From: Enterovirga rhinocerotis
GTDB lineage: Bacteria; Pseudomonadota; Alphaproteobacteria; Rhizobiales; Beijerinckiaceae
Length of the DNA: 64,000 nt
Assembly (NCBI RefSeq): GCF_004363955.1
Contig: NZ_SNZR01000017.1
Location: 181,879-245,878 of the forward strand
Reading direction: 5' to 3'
Positions within the stretch are counted from its first letter, which is position 1; each line of letters starts with the position of its first letter. A model generated the notes under the pieces. The model was not told the origin of the DNA. It made no database searches and saw nothing but the letters and a program-made list of their open reading frames with translations. A program made the translations under genes and the position numbers. Positions 37,242 to 45,456 of the stretch are shown here, piece by piece.

Positions 37242-37865
37242 CTAAGCCACCCCGGCCGGCAGCATGTCGAGGGCCCGCGCGAAGGCGGCGTCGGCATCGA
37301 GTGAGGTCGTGTCGAGATGCCGGGCGTCGGCGGCAGGCCGCATGGGCGCCGCGCTCCGCTCCGAATCGCGGGTGTCGCGCCGGAGGATGTCCGCCAGGAT
37401 GTCGTCGAAGGTCGTGGGCTCACCGCGCCCCGCGAGCTCGCGGAACCGGCGGCGCGCCCGCTCCTCCGGCGAGGCGGTGACGTAGATCTTCACCTCCGCC
37501 TCGGGACAGACGACGGTGCCGATGTCCCGCCCGTCGAGCACCGCCCCGCCCGGCTGGGCCGCGAAGCGCCGCTGGAGGTCGAGCAGGGCGCCGCGCACAC
37601 CGGGATGGACCGAGACGAGGGAGGCGGCCTCGCCGATCTCGCGGCTGCGCAGCCGGTCCTCCTCGAGGGTGGCGACGTCGAGCGCTTCGGCGATGCGGGC
37701 CGCCCCGGCGGAATCCGTCAGCGGCAGGCCCCGGTCCAGCAGGGCGAGCGCCACGGCCCGGTAGAGGAGGCCCGTATCGAGATGCGGACGGCCGAGATGC
37801 GCGGCAATGCGCCTCGCGAGGGTTCCCTTGCCGGAGGCAGCCGGCCCATCGATCGCAATGACCAT
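37242..37865 (-). CDS. cmk: Cytidylate kinase
   Basis: Phosphorylates CMP and dCMP with ATP; 207 residues. The P-loop is [17 protein letters not shown], followed by [39 protein letters not shown] and the lid region [11 protein letters not shown]. It lies four bases downstream of aroA, a pairing widely conserved in alphaproteobacteria. The C-terminal DRDT stretch reads [14 protein letters not shown], as is usual. Confidence 0.97.
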   Translation of the reverse strand: MVIAIDGPAASGKGTLARRIAAHLGRPHLDTGLLYRAVALALLDRGLPLTDSAGAARIAEALDVATLEEDRLRSREIGEAASLVSVHPGVRGALLDLQRRFAAQPGGAVLDGRDIGTVVCPEAEVKIYVTASPEERARRRFRELAGRGEPTTFDDILADILRRDTRDSERSAAPMRPAADARHLDTTSLDADAAFARALDMLPAGVA

Positions 37866-37869
37866 CGCG

Positions 37870-39219
37870 TCACGTCCGGAAGGAGGCGCCGAGGCGTTCG
37901 AGCGTCGGCATGAAGCTCGGGAAACTGGTCGCGATCATGGCGCCGTCGTCGATCGTCACGGGGTTCCGGCTCGCAAGCCCCATGACGAGGAAGGCCATGG
38001 CGATGCGGTGATCGAGTTCGGTCGCGACCGTGCCGCCGCCGGGGACCTTGCCGCCCAGCCCCTCGACGACGAGATCGTCGCCCTCGATGCGATGCGGAAC
38101 GCCTGTCACCGCGAGCCCCGCCGCCACGGCGGCGAGCCGGTCCGATTCCTTCACCCGCAATTCGGCGAGGCCGCGCATGCGCGTCTCCCCCGTCGCGAAG
38201 GCGGCCGCGACGGCGAGAACCGGGTATTCGTCGATCATGGCCGGCGCCCGCTCGGGCGGCACCTCGACGCCCCGCAGCGGGCCGGCGGTGACGTCGAGAT
38301 CGGCCACCTCCTCGCCGCCGAGGTCGCGGCGGTTCCGCAGCGCGATCTCGGCGCCCATCTCGAGCAAGGTCGTCACGAGGCCCGTGCGCAGCGGATTGGT
38401 CATCACCGCCTCGATCGTCACGCGCGAGCCGGGCACGATGAGGGCTGCGACGAGCGGGAAGGCGGCCGAGGACGGATCGGCCGGGACGACGATGTCGCGG
38501 GCCCGCAGCTCCGGCTGGCCTCTCAGCGTGATGCGGCGGCCGGCCCCCTCCGTCTCGACGCGGATATCGGCACCGGCATGGGCGAGCATGCGTTCGGTAT
38601 GGTCGCGCGTCGCCTCGCGCTCGACGACGGTCGTCTCGCCGGGGGAATTGAGCCCCGCGAACAGCACGGCCGACTTGATCTGAGCCGAAGGCGCCGGCGT
38701 CTCGTAGACGATGGGGATGGTCTCGCGCGGGCCGCGCAGCGTCAGCGGCACCCGGCCGCCCTCCGCCTCCTCCACGACCGTCGTGCCCATCCGCACGAGC
38801 GGGTCGAGGATGCGGCGCATCGGGCGCTTGCGCAGGGACGCGTCGCCGTCGAAGGTCGCCGTCACGGGATGGGAGCCGACGACCCCCATCATCAGGCGCG
38901 ATCCGGTGCCCGCATTGCCGAAATCGAGGACGGTCTCGGGCTGTCCGAGCCCGCCGATCCCGACGCCGATCACGCGCCAGCGCCCCTCGCCCTCCCGCGT
39001 GACGGTGCCGCCGAGAGCACGGACGGCATCGGCGGTGCGCAGCACGTCCTCGCCCTCGAGCAGGTTCTCGACCCGGGTCTCGCCGATGGAGAGGCAGCCG
39101 ACGATCAGGGACCGGTGCGAGATCGACTTGTCCCCCGGCACCTGCACGTGCCCGGACAGCGGGCCTCCGGCGGCAGCGGCGACCGGACGGGCCGGATGGG
39201 ACGTATGCGACACGATCAT
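37870..39219 (-). CDS. aroA: 3-Phosphoshikimate 1-carboxyvinyltransferase (EPSP synthase)
   Basis: Shikimate pathway enzyme, 449 residues, joining PEP to shikimate-3-phosphate. Substrate loops: [61 protein letters not shown] and [20 protein letters not shown]. The pattern follows class II enzymes such as that of Agrobacterium CP4, but the residue matching Ala100 of CP4 is Gly here. ATG 39219 gives [13 protein letters not shown]; the frame extends to 39273. It forms an operon with cmk. Confidence 0.95.
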   Translation of the reverse strand: MIVSHTSHPARPVAAAAGGPLSGHVQVPGDKSISHRSLIVGCLSIGETRVENLLEGEDVLRTADAVRALGGTVTREGEGRWRVIGVGIGGLGQPETVLDFGNAGTGSRLMMGVVGSHPVTATFDGDASLRKRPMRRILDPLVRMGTTVVEEAEGGRVPLTLRGPRETIPIVYETPAPSAQIKSAVLFAGLNSPGETTVVEREATRDHTERMLAHAGADIRVETEGAGRRITLRGQPELRARDIVVPADPSSAAFPLVAALIVPGSRVTIEAVMTNPLRTGLVTTLLEMGAEIALRNRRDLGGEEVADLDVTAGPLRGVEVPPERAPAMIDEYPVLAVAAAFATGETRMRGLAELRVKESDRLAAVAAGLAVTGVPHRIEGDDLVVEGLGGKVPGGGTVATELDHRIAMAFLVMGLASRNPVTIDDGAMIATSFPSFMPTLERLGASFRT

Positions 39220-39357
39220 GACTCTCGACGAAACCGGGCGCTTATCACGGCACAAGGCGCGGGTCATCAGCACTCAAGGGGTCGCGCGGGCTTGACGGCG
39301 GCGATGCCGCTCCCGATCTGATTCCAGCGATCCTGACACGCGACGCCTCGCGACGCG

Positions 39358-39386
39358 TTGACATGAGAGCGGTTGCGCTCTAACCG
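39358..39386 (+). promoter_or_regulatory. Sigma-70 type promoter of TIGR02300 gene
   Basis: TTGACA (39358-39363) is a perfect -35 box. After exactly 17 bases comes TAACCG (39381-39386), a weak -10 box. The GTG start of the TIGR02300 gene is 31 bases further on. Confidence 0.55.
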
Positions 39387-39416
39387 GCGCCCTTCCCGTC
39401 CTTCAGAGTTGAACCG

Positions 39417-39800
39417 GTGGCCAGACCAGAACTCGGCACGAAACGTGTGTGCCCGACGACGGGTCGTAAGTTCTACGACCTCAATCGCGATCCCATCGTG
39501 TCTCCCTATACGGGGGAAGTGCTCGCCCGCGCCGCGTTCGAGCCCGTGCCGCTGCAGCCGGCACGCGCATCGAACGAAAGCGACGAGGACGAGACGGACC
39601 TCGTGACGACCGGCCCGGAAACGGTGTCGCTCGAAGACGCGGCGGCCGAGGAGGAGAGCGCGGCCGGAGACGACACCTCGCTCGGCGACGACGACGAGGG
39701 CGGCGCGCCGGACGACGATACCTTCCTCGAGGAGGAGGAAGAGGGCGGCGACGTGTCCGACCTCATCGACAGCGATATCGAGGACGACGAAGAAAGCTGA
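39417..39800 (+). CDS. TIGR02300 family protein, acidic C-terminus
   Basis: A 127-residue protein conserved in alphaproteobacteria with unknown function. The N-terminus ARPELGTKRVCPTTGRKFYD and DPIVSPYTGEVL are the family hallmarks, resembling a small zinc-ribbon-like fold with a single Cys here. From about residue 50 the chain is dominated by Asp and Glu and ends DLIDSDIEDDEES, so it is likely disordered. The start is GTG. It sits between aroA (divergent) and tRNA-Ala, as in many relatives. Confidence 0.92.
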   Translation: MARPELGTKRVCPTTGRKFYDLNRDPIVSPYTGEVLARAAFEPVPLQPARASNESDEDETDLVTTGPETVSLEDAAAEEESAAGDDTSLGDDDEGGAPDDDTFLEEEEEGGDVSDLIDSDIEDDEES

Positions 39801-39805
39801 GATTA

Positions 39806-39885
39806 TGGGCCAAAGCGGGCTTGAACCCGCCGAGGCTCGTCAGTATAGAGGCGCTCCGCCGTCGAGGCGGACGTCGCGCGGCCCA
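39806..39885 (-). other. tRNA-sized structured element, possible degenerate tRNA
   Basis: Reading the minus strand, GTGGGCC at one end pairs with GGCCCAT at the other, closing about 80 bases. Inside are a T-arm-like hairpin GCGGGTTCAAGCCCGC, whose loop has six instead of seven bases, and a strong hairpin TCCGCC-TCGAC-GGCGGA. I could not fit normal D and anticodon arms, so it is not called as a tRNA. It may be a tRNA remnant, another structured RNA, or a transcript-end structure. Confidence 0.35.
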
Positions 39886-39905
39886 CCCAAAGGCCGCTTC
39901 GGTTC

Positions 39906-39981
39906 GGGGCCATAGCTCAGTTGGGAGAGCGCGTGAATGGCATTCACGAGGTCGGCGGTTCGATCCCGCCTGGCTCCACCA
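39906..39981 (+). tRNA. tRNA-Ala (anticodon GGC)
   Basis: A complete 76-base cloverleaf. Acceptor GGGGCCA pairs with TGGCTCC and includes the G3-U70 wobble that identifies alanine tRNA. D arm GCTC...GAGC, anticodon stem CGTGA/TCACG with loop ATGGCAT (anticodon GGC), T arm GGCGG-TTCGATC-CCGCC, and encoded CCA end. Confidence 0.97.
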
Positions 39982-40014
39982 AACCCAATATCCCGAAAGT
40001 CGCTGTCGAAATGT

Positions 40015-40048
40015 GACAGGCCCTCAGGCCTGATCCGGACGGCCTGTC
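40015..40048 (+). terminator. Hairpin downstream of tRNA-Ala
   Basis: GACAGGCC (40015-40022) pairs with GGCCTGTC (40041-40048) about 34 bases after the tRNA; the loop itself contains a CAGGCCTG palindrome. No T-run follows, so termination is only suggested by position and stability. Confidence 0.35.
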
Positions 40049-40139
40049 GGCGAGCAGTCACGCGGGCGCCACGAGCGCCGCTCCCACCCACACCCGATTT
40101 CCTCCCGCCGGCGCAGCCTTGCGGGCGCTGGCGCGCCGC

Positions 40140-40829
40140 TCAGGCCGGCGTCTGGGCCGTGCCACAGAGCCCGCAGGTCAGGAGCTTGCGATAGGTCTCG
40201 ACGGCCTCGCGCATGGCCGCCTCCGGATCGTCGCTTCGGTTGATGTAGTTCGAATAGACGTAGTCCCGCGCCGCGATGAGCACATAGGCCAGGGTCTTGA
40301 GCTCGGCTTCCTCGTAGGCGGGCAATTCGCCTCGGTCCCAGCTTCGCTTCAGCGCGCGCGTGAACCGCGCCAGGATGTTGTCGAGGTGCTCGCGATAGGC
40401 TCGCGGGGCGGCGATCTCGCCTTCATGCAGCAATCGGAAGAACCAGGGATGGTCGGCGACGAAACGGAGGAAGGCGGCGAAGCCGCGCACCTCGAGATCG
40501 ATGATGTCGCGCGAACCCGCGACCTGGTCGCGCATGAGGTCCAGGACCTCCAGGCCCTTCAGCGGAAGCAGCTTGTCGAAGAGGTCGGCCCGGCTCTCGA
40601 AATAGGCGTAGAACGTGCCGTGCCCGAGGCCGGCGCGCTCCATGATGCGGCTGATCGAGGCGTCGGCATAGCCGTGTTCGCCGATCACCTCCGCGGCCGC
40701 ATCGACGATGGCGCGCCGGTTCCGTTCAGCTTTCTCGTGCCGCTTGAGCTTACGGGGCGGCGAGGGCTGCTCGAGGTCCGAGGCGGAGGGTGTCCCCCGC
40801 CCCGAAGGTCGCTTGGTCCCGCTACGCAT
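40140..40829 (-). CDS. TetR family transcriptional regulator
   Basis: A 229-residue repressor-type regulator. After a basic tail the DNA-binding domain reads RNRRAIVDAAAEVIGEHGY, then ISRIMERAGLGHGTFYAYFE, a classic TetR helix-turn-helix. The C-terminal ligand domain (about residues 95-220) is of the kind seen in fatty acid-responsive regulators. It follows the binding-protein gene on the same strand, so both probably arise from the divergent promoter at about 42.2 kb and it would control its own synthesis and the acyl-CoA cluster. Confidence 0.92.
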   Translation of the reverse strand: MRSGTKRPSGRGTPSASDLEQPSPPRKLKRHEKAERNRRAIVDAAAEVIGEHGYADASISRIMERAGLGHGTFYAYFESRADLFDKLLPLKGLEVLDLMRDQVAGSRDIIDLEVRGFAAFLRFVADHPWFFRLLHEGEIAAPRAYREHLDNILARFTRALKRSWDRGELPAYEEAELKTLAYVLIAARDYVYSNYINRSDDPEAAMREAVETYRKLLTCGLCGTAQTPA

Positions 40830-40888
40830 TACCGTGTCACGTGCTTCGATTCCGCTCGCAGAGGCAGGATGATCTCACTCGACCTTCC

Positions 40889-42091
40889 TCATTTTTGATC
40901 GAGCGGACAAGCCCGCTCGCTGGCCGGCCGGAAGCCCTCCTCCGGCGGAATCGCGGTCAGGAGCTTGTAGTAGTCCCAGGGCTCCTTCGATTCGCTCGGC
41001 GACTTCATCTGGGCCACGTAGGCGCGCCGCATCAGCCGGCCATCCTCGCGGAGCCATGCGTCGTCCTGGAAGAAGTCGACCACCTTTTCCTGGCGCATCT
41101 GCTTCATCACGGCCTTGGGATCCGTCGTGCCGACCGCCTTCACCGCCTTCAGGTAATGGCTCACCGCGCTGTAGGTGCCCGCATGGGCTTCGGCCGGCAT
41201 GAACTTGTTGCGCGCGAAGAAGCCCATGGACCAGGCACGGGCGGCCGGATTCATGTTCCAGTACCAGACCGTCGAGAAGGTGATGCCCTGGGCCGCCTCG
41301 AGACCGACGCCGTGCGCGTCGCTGAGCAGGAAGGCGGGAGCGACGAGGATCTGCTTGCCGTCCCGGCCGACCCCGAATTCGCGCGCCTGCTTGATCGAGT
41401 TCGAGAGGTCCTGGACGGCGCTGAGGAAGGCCACCACGTTCGCTCCCGAACCCTGGGCCTGAAGGAGCAGCGAGGAGTAGTCGGCGGATCCGGCCGGATG
41501 ACGGACGCTGCCGACCACCTTGCCCTCCGCCGCCTGCACGTTGGCCGTCACGTCACGCTGGAGCGCGTGTCCGAACGCCCAATCCTGCACCATCAGGAAC
41601 CAGCTCTTCTTCCCTTCCGCGATCAGCTTCTTGGGAAGCGCGCTCGCGAACAGGTACGAATCGTGGCTCCATTGCGCCGTGTTCGGCGAGCAGGCCTTTC
41701 CCGTGAGGTCGGAGCTCGAGGCGCCGACGAACAGCGCGACCCTGTTCTTGCTGACGACGAGTTCTCGCACCGCGAGCGCGACGGCCGAATTGCCGATATC
41801 CGCGATCATGTCGACGCCGTCCTCGTCGAACCAGCGCCGCACGATCGTCGCGCCGATATCGGGCTTGTTCTGGTGATCGGCGTAGACGAACTCGATCGGC
41901 CGGCCGAACATCTCGCCGCCGAAATCCGCGATCGCCATCCGGGCGGCGTCGACGGAGCCCGTGCCGAGCGCCGAGGACAGGATCCCGGTCATGTCCGTCA
42001 GGACGCCGACCTTCAGGGGTCTTTGCTGAGCTTCGGCGGCGTATGACACAAGGCCGAACACCAACGCCGCAATCGCGCGCGCACCACGCAT
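40889..42091 (-). CDS. ABC transporter substrate-binding protein (type I)
   Basis: A 400-residue periplasmic binding protein with signal MRGARAIAALVFGLVSYAAEA. The mature part reads PLKVGVLTDMTGILSSALGTG. It is a paralogue of the protein at 12532-13746, sharing ADHQNKPDI, LTGKACSP, FGHALQRD and the C-terminal DYYKL region. No permease or ATPase is encoded nearby. ATG 42091 has GGGAGGATGG upstream. It is divergent from the acyl-CoA ligase and probably delivers that pathway's acid substrate. Confidence 0.9.
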   Translation of the reverse strand: MRGARAIAALVFGLVSYAAEAQQRPLKVGVLTDMTGILSSALGTGSVDAARMAIADFGGEMFGRPIEFVYADHQNKPDIGATIVRRWFDEDGVDMIADIGNSAVALAVRELVVSKNRVALFVGASSSDLTGKACSPNTAQWSHDSYLFASALPKKLIAEGKKSWFLMVQDWAFGHALQRDVTANVQAAEGKVVGSVRHPAGSADYSSLLLQAQGSGANVVAFLSAVQDLSNSIKQAREFGVGRDGKQILVAPAFLLSDAHGVGLEAAQGITFSTVWYWNMNPAARAWSMGFFARNKFMPAEAHAGTYSAVSHYLKAVKAVGTTDPKAVMKQMRQEKVVDFFQDDAWLREDGRLMRRAYVAQMKSPSESKEPWDYYKLLTAIPPEEGFRPASERACPLDQK

Positions 42092-42184
42092 CCCATCCTC
42101 CCCTGCTTGCCGTTCTTGAGGACGCAGCATTCTGCAACTGCGCCATCCCAGTCCTACACGACGCGCTGGACAGCGTCAATAAAA

Positions 42185-42200
42185 CCGACTACCGAGTCGG
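42185..42200. promoter_or_regulatory. Perfect palindrome, probable TetR operator
   Basis: CCGACT-ACCG-AGTCGG lies in the 194-base gap between the divergent binding-protein and acyl-CoA ligase genes, next to an AT-rich patch. Its form (six-base arms, short spacer) suits TetR-family repressors. The TetR gene is the second gene on the left arm, so one site could control both transcripts. Confidence 0.6.
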
Positions 42201-42285
42201 AAGTCGAAATTAATCTCGCAAGCGTCGGCCTGACCGGCGACAAGGGGCGATGCGCTCGCTCACGCGAGGATCAGGGAGGATGGGG

Positions 42286-43881
42286 ATGCCCGGAGCGGGT
42301 CCGTGCGATATTCCGGCCTTCGGATCGATCATCGAGCTGGTCGAGCGACAGGCGTCCCGACGTCCCAACGCGCTCGCCCTGACCGCGAGCTCGGCAGCGG
42401 GCGGCGAGATTCGCCTCAGCTATGCGCAGCTCGCCTGGAGCGCGAGCCGCATGGCCGCCGGTCTCGCCCGGCTCGGATTCGGCCGGGGCGATCATGTCGG
42501 CCTGATGATGGATAACGAGGCGGGCTTCGAGGCCGCGATCTCGATGCTCGCGCTCTATCACCTCGGCGCCGTGGCCGTGCCGGTCAACGCGCGCTTCGCG
42601 GCCGAGGAAGTCGCCTTCGTGCTCGGCAAGGCGCAATGCCGGGGCCTCGTCATCATGCGCCGGTTGCTGCCCGTCTTCGAGGCGGTGAGAGCGCAGGTGC
42701 CGGGGGTGGCGCATGTCGTCACGGTCGGCGACGGCGCGCCGGACGATGAGCACGACTGGCATCGGGTCTTCGCATCCGTCCAGGCGCCGGCGGCGGGATG
42801 GCCCCGCCCGGCGCCGGACGACACCTCCGAGATCCTCTTCACCTCCGGCACCACCGCCCGGCCGAAGGGTGCGGTGATGACCCATTCGCGGAGCGTGGCG
42901 GCCGCCTATGGCTTCGCGGACGCGCTGAGCCTCGACGAGACGGACGTCTTCCAGAGTTTCTTTCCGTTCTTCACCACGGCGTCGCTGCATTGCGTTCTGC
43001 TGCCGTCATGGTGGGCGGGCGCGCATGCCGTCCTCGATCCGGGCCTCGACATCCCCAAGATCATCGACCGCATGGAGCGGGAGCGCACCACGAAGTACAT
43101 CGGCGCGCCGTCATTCTACATCTTCCTGCTCGATCACTACGATTCGAGCCGCCACGATCTCTCGCGCCTCCGTCTTTTCGACTATGGCGGCGCCTCCATG
43201 TCCGTGGAGGTCGTCAAGCGCCTCGCGGCGGCCTTCCCGCATGTCGAGCTGCGCCAGACCTACGGCCAGACGGAGAGCGGGCCCGCCGGGACCGTGCTTC
43301 GGGGCAGCCATGCGACATCGAAGCTCGGATCAGTCGGCCAGCCCTGGCCGCTGACGGAACTACGCATCGTCGACGATGCCGGCATCCCCGTGCCGACGGG
43401 CACGACGGGGGAGATCTCCGTGCGCAGTCCGAGCGTCATGCGCGAGTATTTCGACGAGCCGGGGCTGACGGCCGAGACCCTGAAGGACGGCTGGCTCCTG
43501 ACCGGAGACATCGGATACTTGGACGAGGATGGATTCCTCTATCATGTCGATCGCAAGAAGGACATGATCATCCGGGGCGGCCACAATATCGGGTCGCTCG
43601 AGGTCGAGGAGACCTTCTTCCGTCATCCCGCCGTCCAGGAAGCCGCCGTCGTTTCGGTCCCTCACGCGAAGCTCGGCGAGGACATCTGCGCCTTCGTGCA
43701 ACTGCGGCCGGGCCAGACCGTGACGGCCGACGCGCTCCGCGCCTTCTGCGCCGACAAGCTCGCCGACTACAAGATCCCGCGTCGGATCATCTTCATCGAC
43801 CACTTTCCGCGCGGCCCGATGGGCAAGGTGCTGAAGTCCGACCTGCGCGACCGCGCGATCGCCAACGAAGGAGCGCGGTGA
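42286..43881 (+). CDS. Acyl-CoA synthetase (AMP-forming ligase)
   Basis: A 531-residue adenylate-forming enzyme that activates a carboxylic acid to its CoA thioester via an acyl-AMP. Motifs: EILFTSGTTARPKGAVMTH (P-loop), YGGASMSVEVV, RQTYGQTESG, GWLLTGDIGYLDEDGFLYHV and RKKDMIIRGGHNIGSLEVE, with the C-terminal Lys in GPMGKVLKSDL. ATG 42286 is chosen because AGGGAGG lies at proper spacing; an ATG at 42280 is too close to it. It is the entry enzyme of the cluster; acid chain or ring type cannot be told. Confidence 0.94.
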   Translation: MPGAGPCDIPAFGSIIELVERQASRRPNALALTASSAAGGEIRLSYAQLAWSASRMAAGLARLGFGRGDHVGLMMDNEAGFEAAISMLALYHLGAVAVPVNARFAAEEVAFVLGKAQCRGLVIMRRLLPVFEAVRAQVPGVAHVVTVGDGAPDDEHDWHRVFASVQAPAAGWPRPAPDDTSEILFTSGTTARPKGAVMTHSRSVAAAYGFADALSLDETDVFQSFFPFFTTASLHCVLLPSWWAGAHAVLDPGLDIPKIIDRMERERTTKYIGAPSFYIFLLDHYDSSRHDLSRLRLFDYGGASMSVEVVKRLAAAFPHVELRQTYGQTESGPAGTVLRGSHATSKLGSVGQPWPLTELRIVDDAGIPVPTGTTGEISVRSPSVMREYFDEPGLTAETLKDGWLLTGDIGYLDEDGFLYHVDRKKDMIIRGGHNIGSLEVEETFFRHPAVQEAAVVSVPHAKLGEDICAFVQLRPGQTVTADALRAFCADKLADYKIPRRIIFIDHFPRGPMGKVLKSDLRDRAIANEGAR

Positions 43882-44681
43882 TGCGCCAGACCGATTACCG
43901 GACCATCGAGATCAGGCGGCGCGGCCGGGTGCTTCAGCTCGTCATGAACCGCCCGCAGGCGCTCAATGCGGTCGACGCCACGCTCCACGAGGAATTGTCG
44001 CGTGTCTTCGTGGATGCCGCCAAGGACGAGGGATCCGACGTCGTCGTTCTGACGGGGGCCGGCCGTGCGTTCTGCGCCGGCGGGGACGTCGACTGGATGC
44101 AGGACGCGATCGACTGCCCGGAGAGCTTCGAGACCACGGTGGCCGAGGCCAAGGCGATCGTCTTCTCCCTGATCGACTGCGAGAAGCCGACCATCGCCAA
44201 GATCAATGGGCCCGCCGTCGGGCTGGGCGCCACCCTGGCGCTTCTGTGCGATCTCAGCTTCGCGTCCGAAGAGACGTATATCGCCGATCCGCACGTCTCG
44301 ATCGGGATGGTGGCGGGCGACGGCGGCGCGGTCATCTGGCCCCAGTTGATCGGTTTCGCGCGGGCCAAGGAGTTCCTGCTCACCGGTGATCGCATCGACG
44401 CCCGCAGGGCGGCCGAGATCGGCCTCGTCAACCACGCGGTGCCGCCCTCCGAACTCGACGCGGCGGTCGATGCCTTCGCGGAGCGGCTGGTCGCGGGATC
44501 GACCAAGGCGATCCGCTGGACCAAAGTGACAACGAACATCGCGCTGAGGCAGCTCGCCACCAGCATGATGGATACGGGCCTCGCCTACGAGGCCTTGACG
44601 AATGTCAGCCAGGACCACCGCGACCGTGTTCGCGCCTTCCGTGAGAGGTCCGAACGGCGCGCTGCGCAGGCCGGCCGATGA
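43881..44681 (+). CDS. Enoyl-CoA hydratase/isomerase family protein
   Basis: A 266-residue crotonase-fold protein with FCAGGDVDWM (oxyanion) and GPAVGLGATLALLCDLSFAS. The two hydratase glutamates are not conserved: the aligned positions are Thr in GLGATLA and His in DPHVSIG, while VAGDGGAVIWP is typical of a separate crotonase branch. It may therefore be an isomerase or other CoA-ester enzyme. It overlaps the ligase by one base and the next SDR gene by ATGA. Confidence 0.88.
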   Translation: MRQTDYRTIEIRRRGRVLQLVMNRPQALNAVDATLHEELSRVFVDAAKDEGSDVVVLTGAGRAFCAGGDVDWMQDAIDCPESFETTVAEAKAIVFSLIDCEKPTIAKINGPAVGLGATLALLCDLSFASEETYIADPHVSIGMVAGDGGAVIWPQLIGFARAKEFLLTGDRIDARRAAEIGLVNHAVPPSELDAAVDAFAERLVAGSTKAIRWTKVTTNIALRQLATSMMDTGLAYEALTNVSQDHRDRVRAFRERSERRAAQAGR

Positions 44682-45451
44682 GAGCGCCGACGATCGACCT
44701 CTCGGGCAGGACGGCTCTCGTCACGGGGGCGACCGGCGGGATCGGGGCCGCGATCGCACGGACGCTCGCGGCCTGCGGATCCCGCGTCGTGCTCAGCGAT
44801 CTCGACGCGGACCGCCTTGGCCTGCTGCAGGCCGACCTCCCGGACGGCACCCTGGCGGTCGCCGGCAATCTCGGCTCGGTCGACGGGGCCGAGGCGCTCG
44901 CCCGCGAGGCGATCGAAGGCGTCCGGACCCTCGACATCCTCGTCAACTGCGCCGGCATCGCCGAGCCGCTGCGGCGGACCCTGGATCAGGACCTCGACGA
45001 TTGGCAGCGGGTGATCGACGTCAATCTGAGAGGCGCCTTCGTCCTGTCGCGCGAAGTCGGTCGCCACATCCTCGGGCGCAAGGCGCAGGGCGCCATCGTC
45101 AACATCGCGTCCGTGGTCGGGCTCTTCGGCGTGCCGGGCTCGAACGCCTACGGCGTCTCGAAGGCCGCGCTGATCCATCTGACCAAGAACCTCGCCTGCG
45201 AGTGGAGCGGCAAGGGCGTGCGGGTCAACGCCGTCGCCCCCGGCTATATCGAGGCGCCGCTCGCCTTCGACATGTTCGCCAGCGGTCGGGTGGACAGGGC
45301 CCAGATCGAAGCGCGGCTGCCGATGCGGCGGCTCGGCCAGCCGGAGGAGATCGCCGCCGCGGTCGCCTTCCTGGCCTCGGATGCCGCAGCCTACATCACG
45401 GGCGTCACGCTTCCGGTCGACGGCGGCTGCTCCGCCTATGGCGGACCGTGA
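44678..45451 (+). CDS. SDR family oxidoreductase (probable 3-hydroxyacyl-CoA dehydrogenase role)
   Basis: A 257-residue short-chain dehydrogenase: TGATGGIGAAIA, NCAGIAEP, IVNIASVVG and intact YGVSKAAL, with the C-terminal ITGVTLPVDGG. Placed between a crotonase and an acyl-CoA dehydrogenase, it probably oxidises the 3-hydroxyacyl-CoA formed in the pathway. ATGA overlap with the gene before it. Confidence 0.88.
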   Translation: MRAPTIDLSGRTALVTGATGGIGAAIARTLAACGSRVVLSDLDADRLGLLQADLPDGTLAVAGNLGSVDGAEALAREAIEGVRTLDILVNCAGIAEPLRRTLDQDLDDWQRVIDVNLRGAFVLSREVGRHILGRKAQGAIVNIASVVGLFGVPGSNAYGVSKAALIHLTKNLACEWSGKGVRVNAVAPGYIEAPLAFDMFASGRVDRAQIEARLPMRRLGQPEEIAAAVAFLASDAAAYITGVTLPVDGGCSAYGGP

Positions 45452-45456
45452 CGGGC

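Noticed and set aside
39806..39885. Calling the minus-strand element a functional tRNA
   Set aside because: Normal D and anticodon arms could not be drawn and the T loop is one base short.
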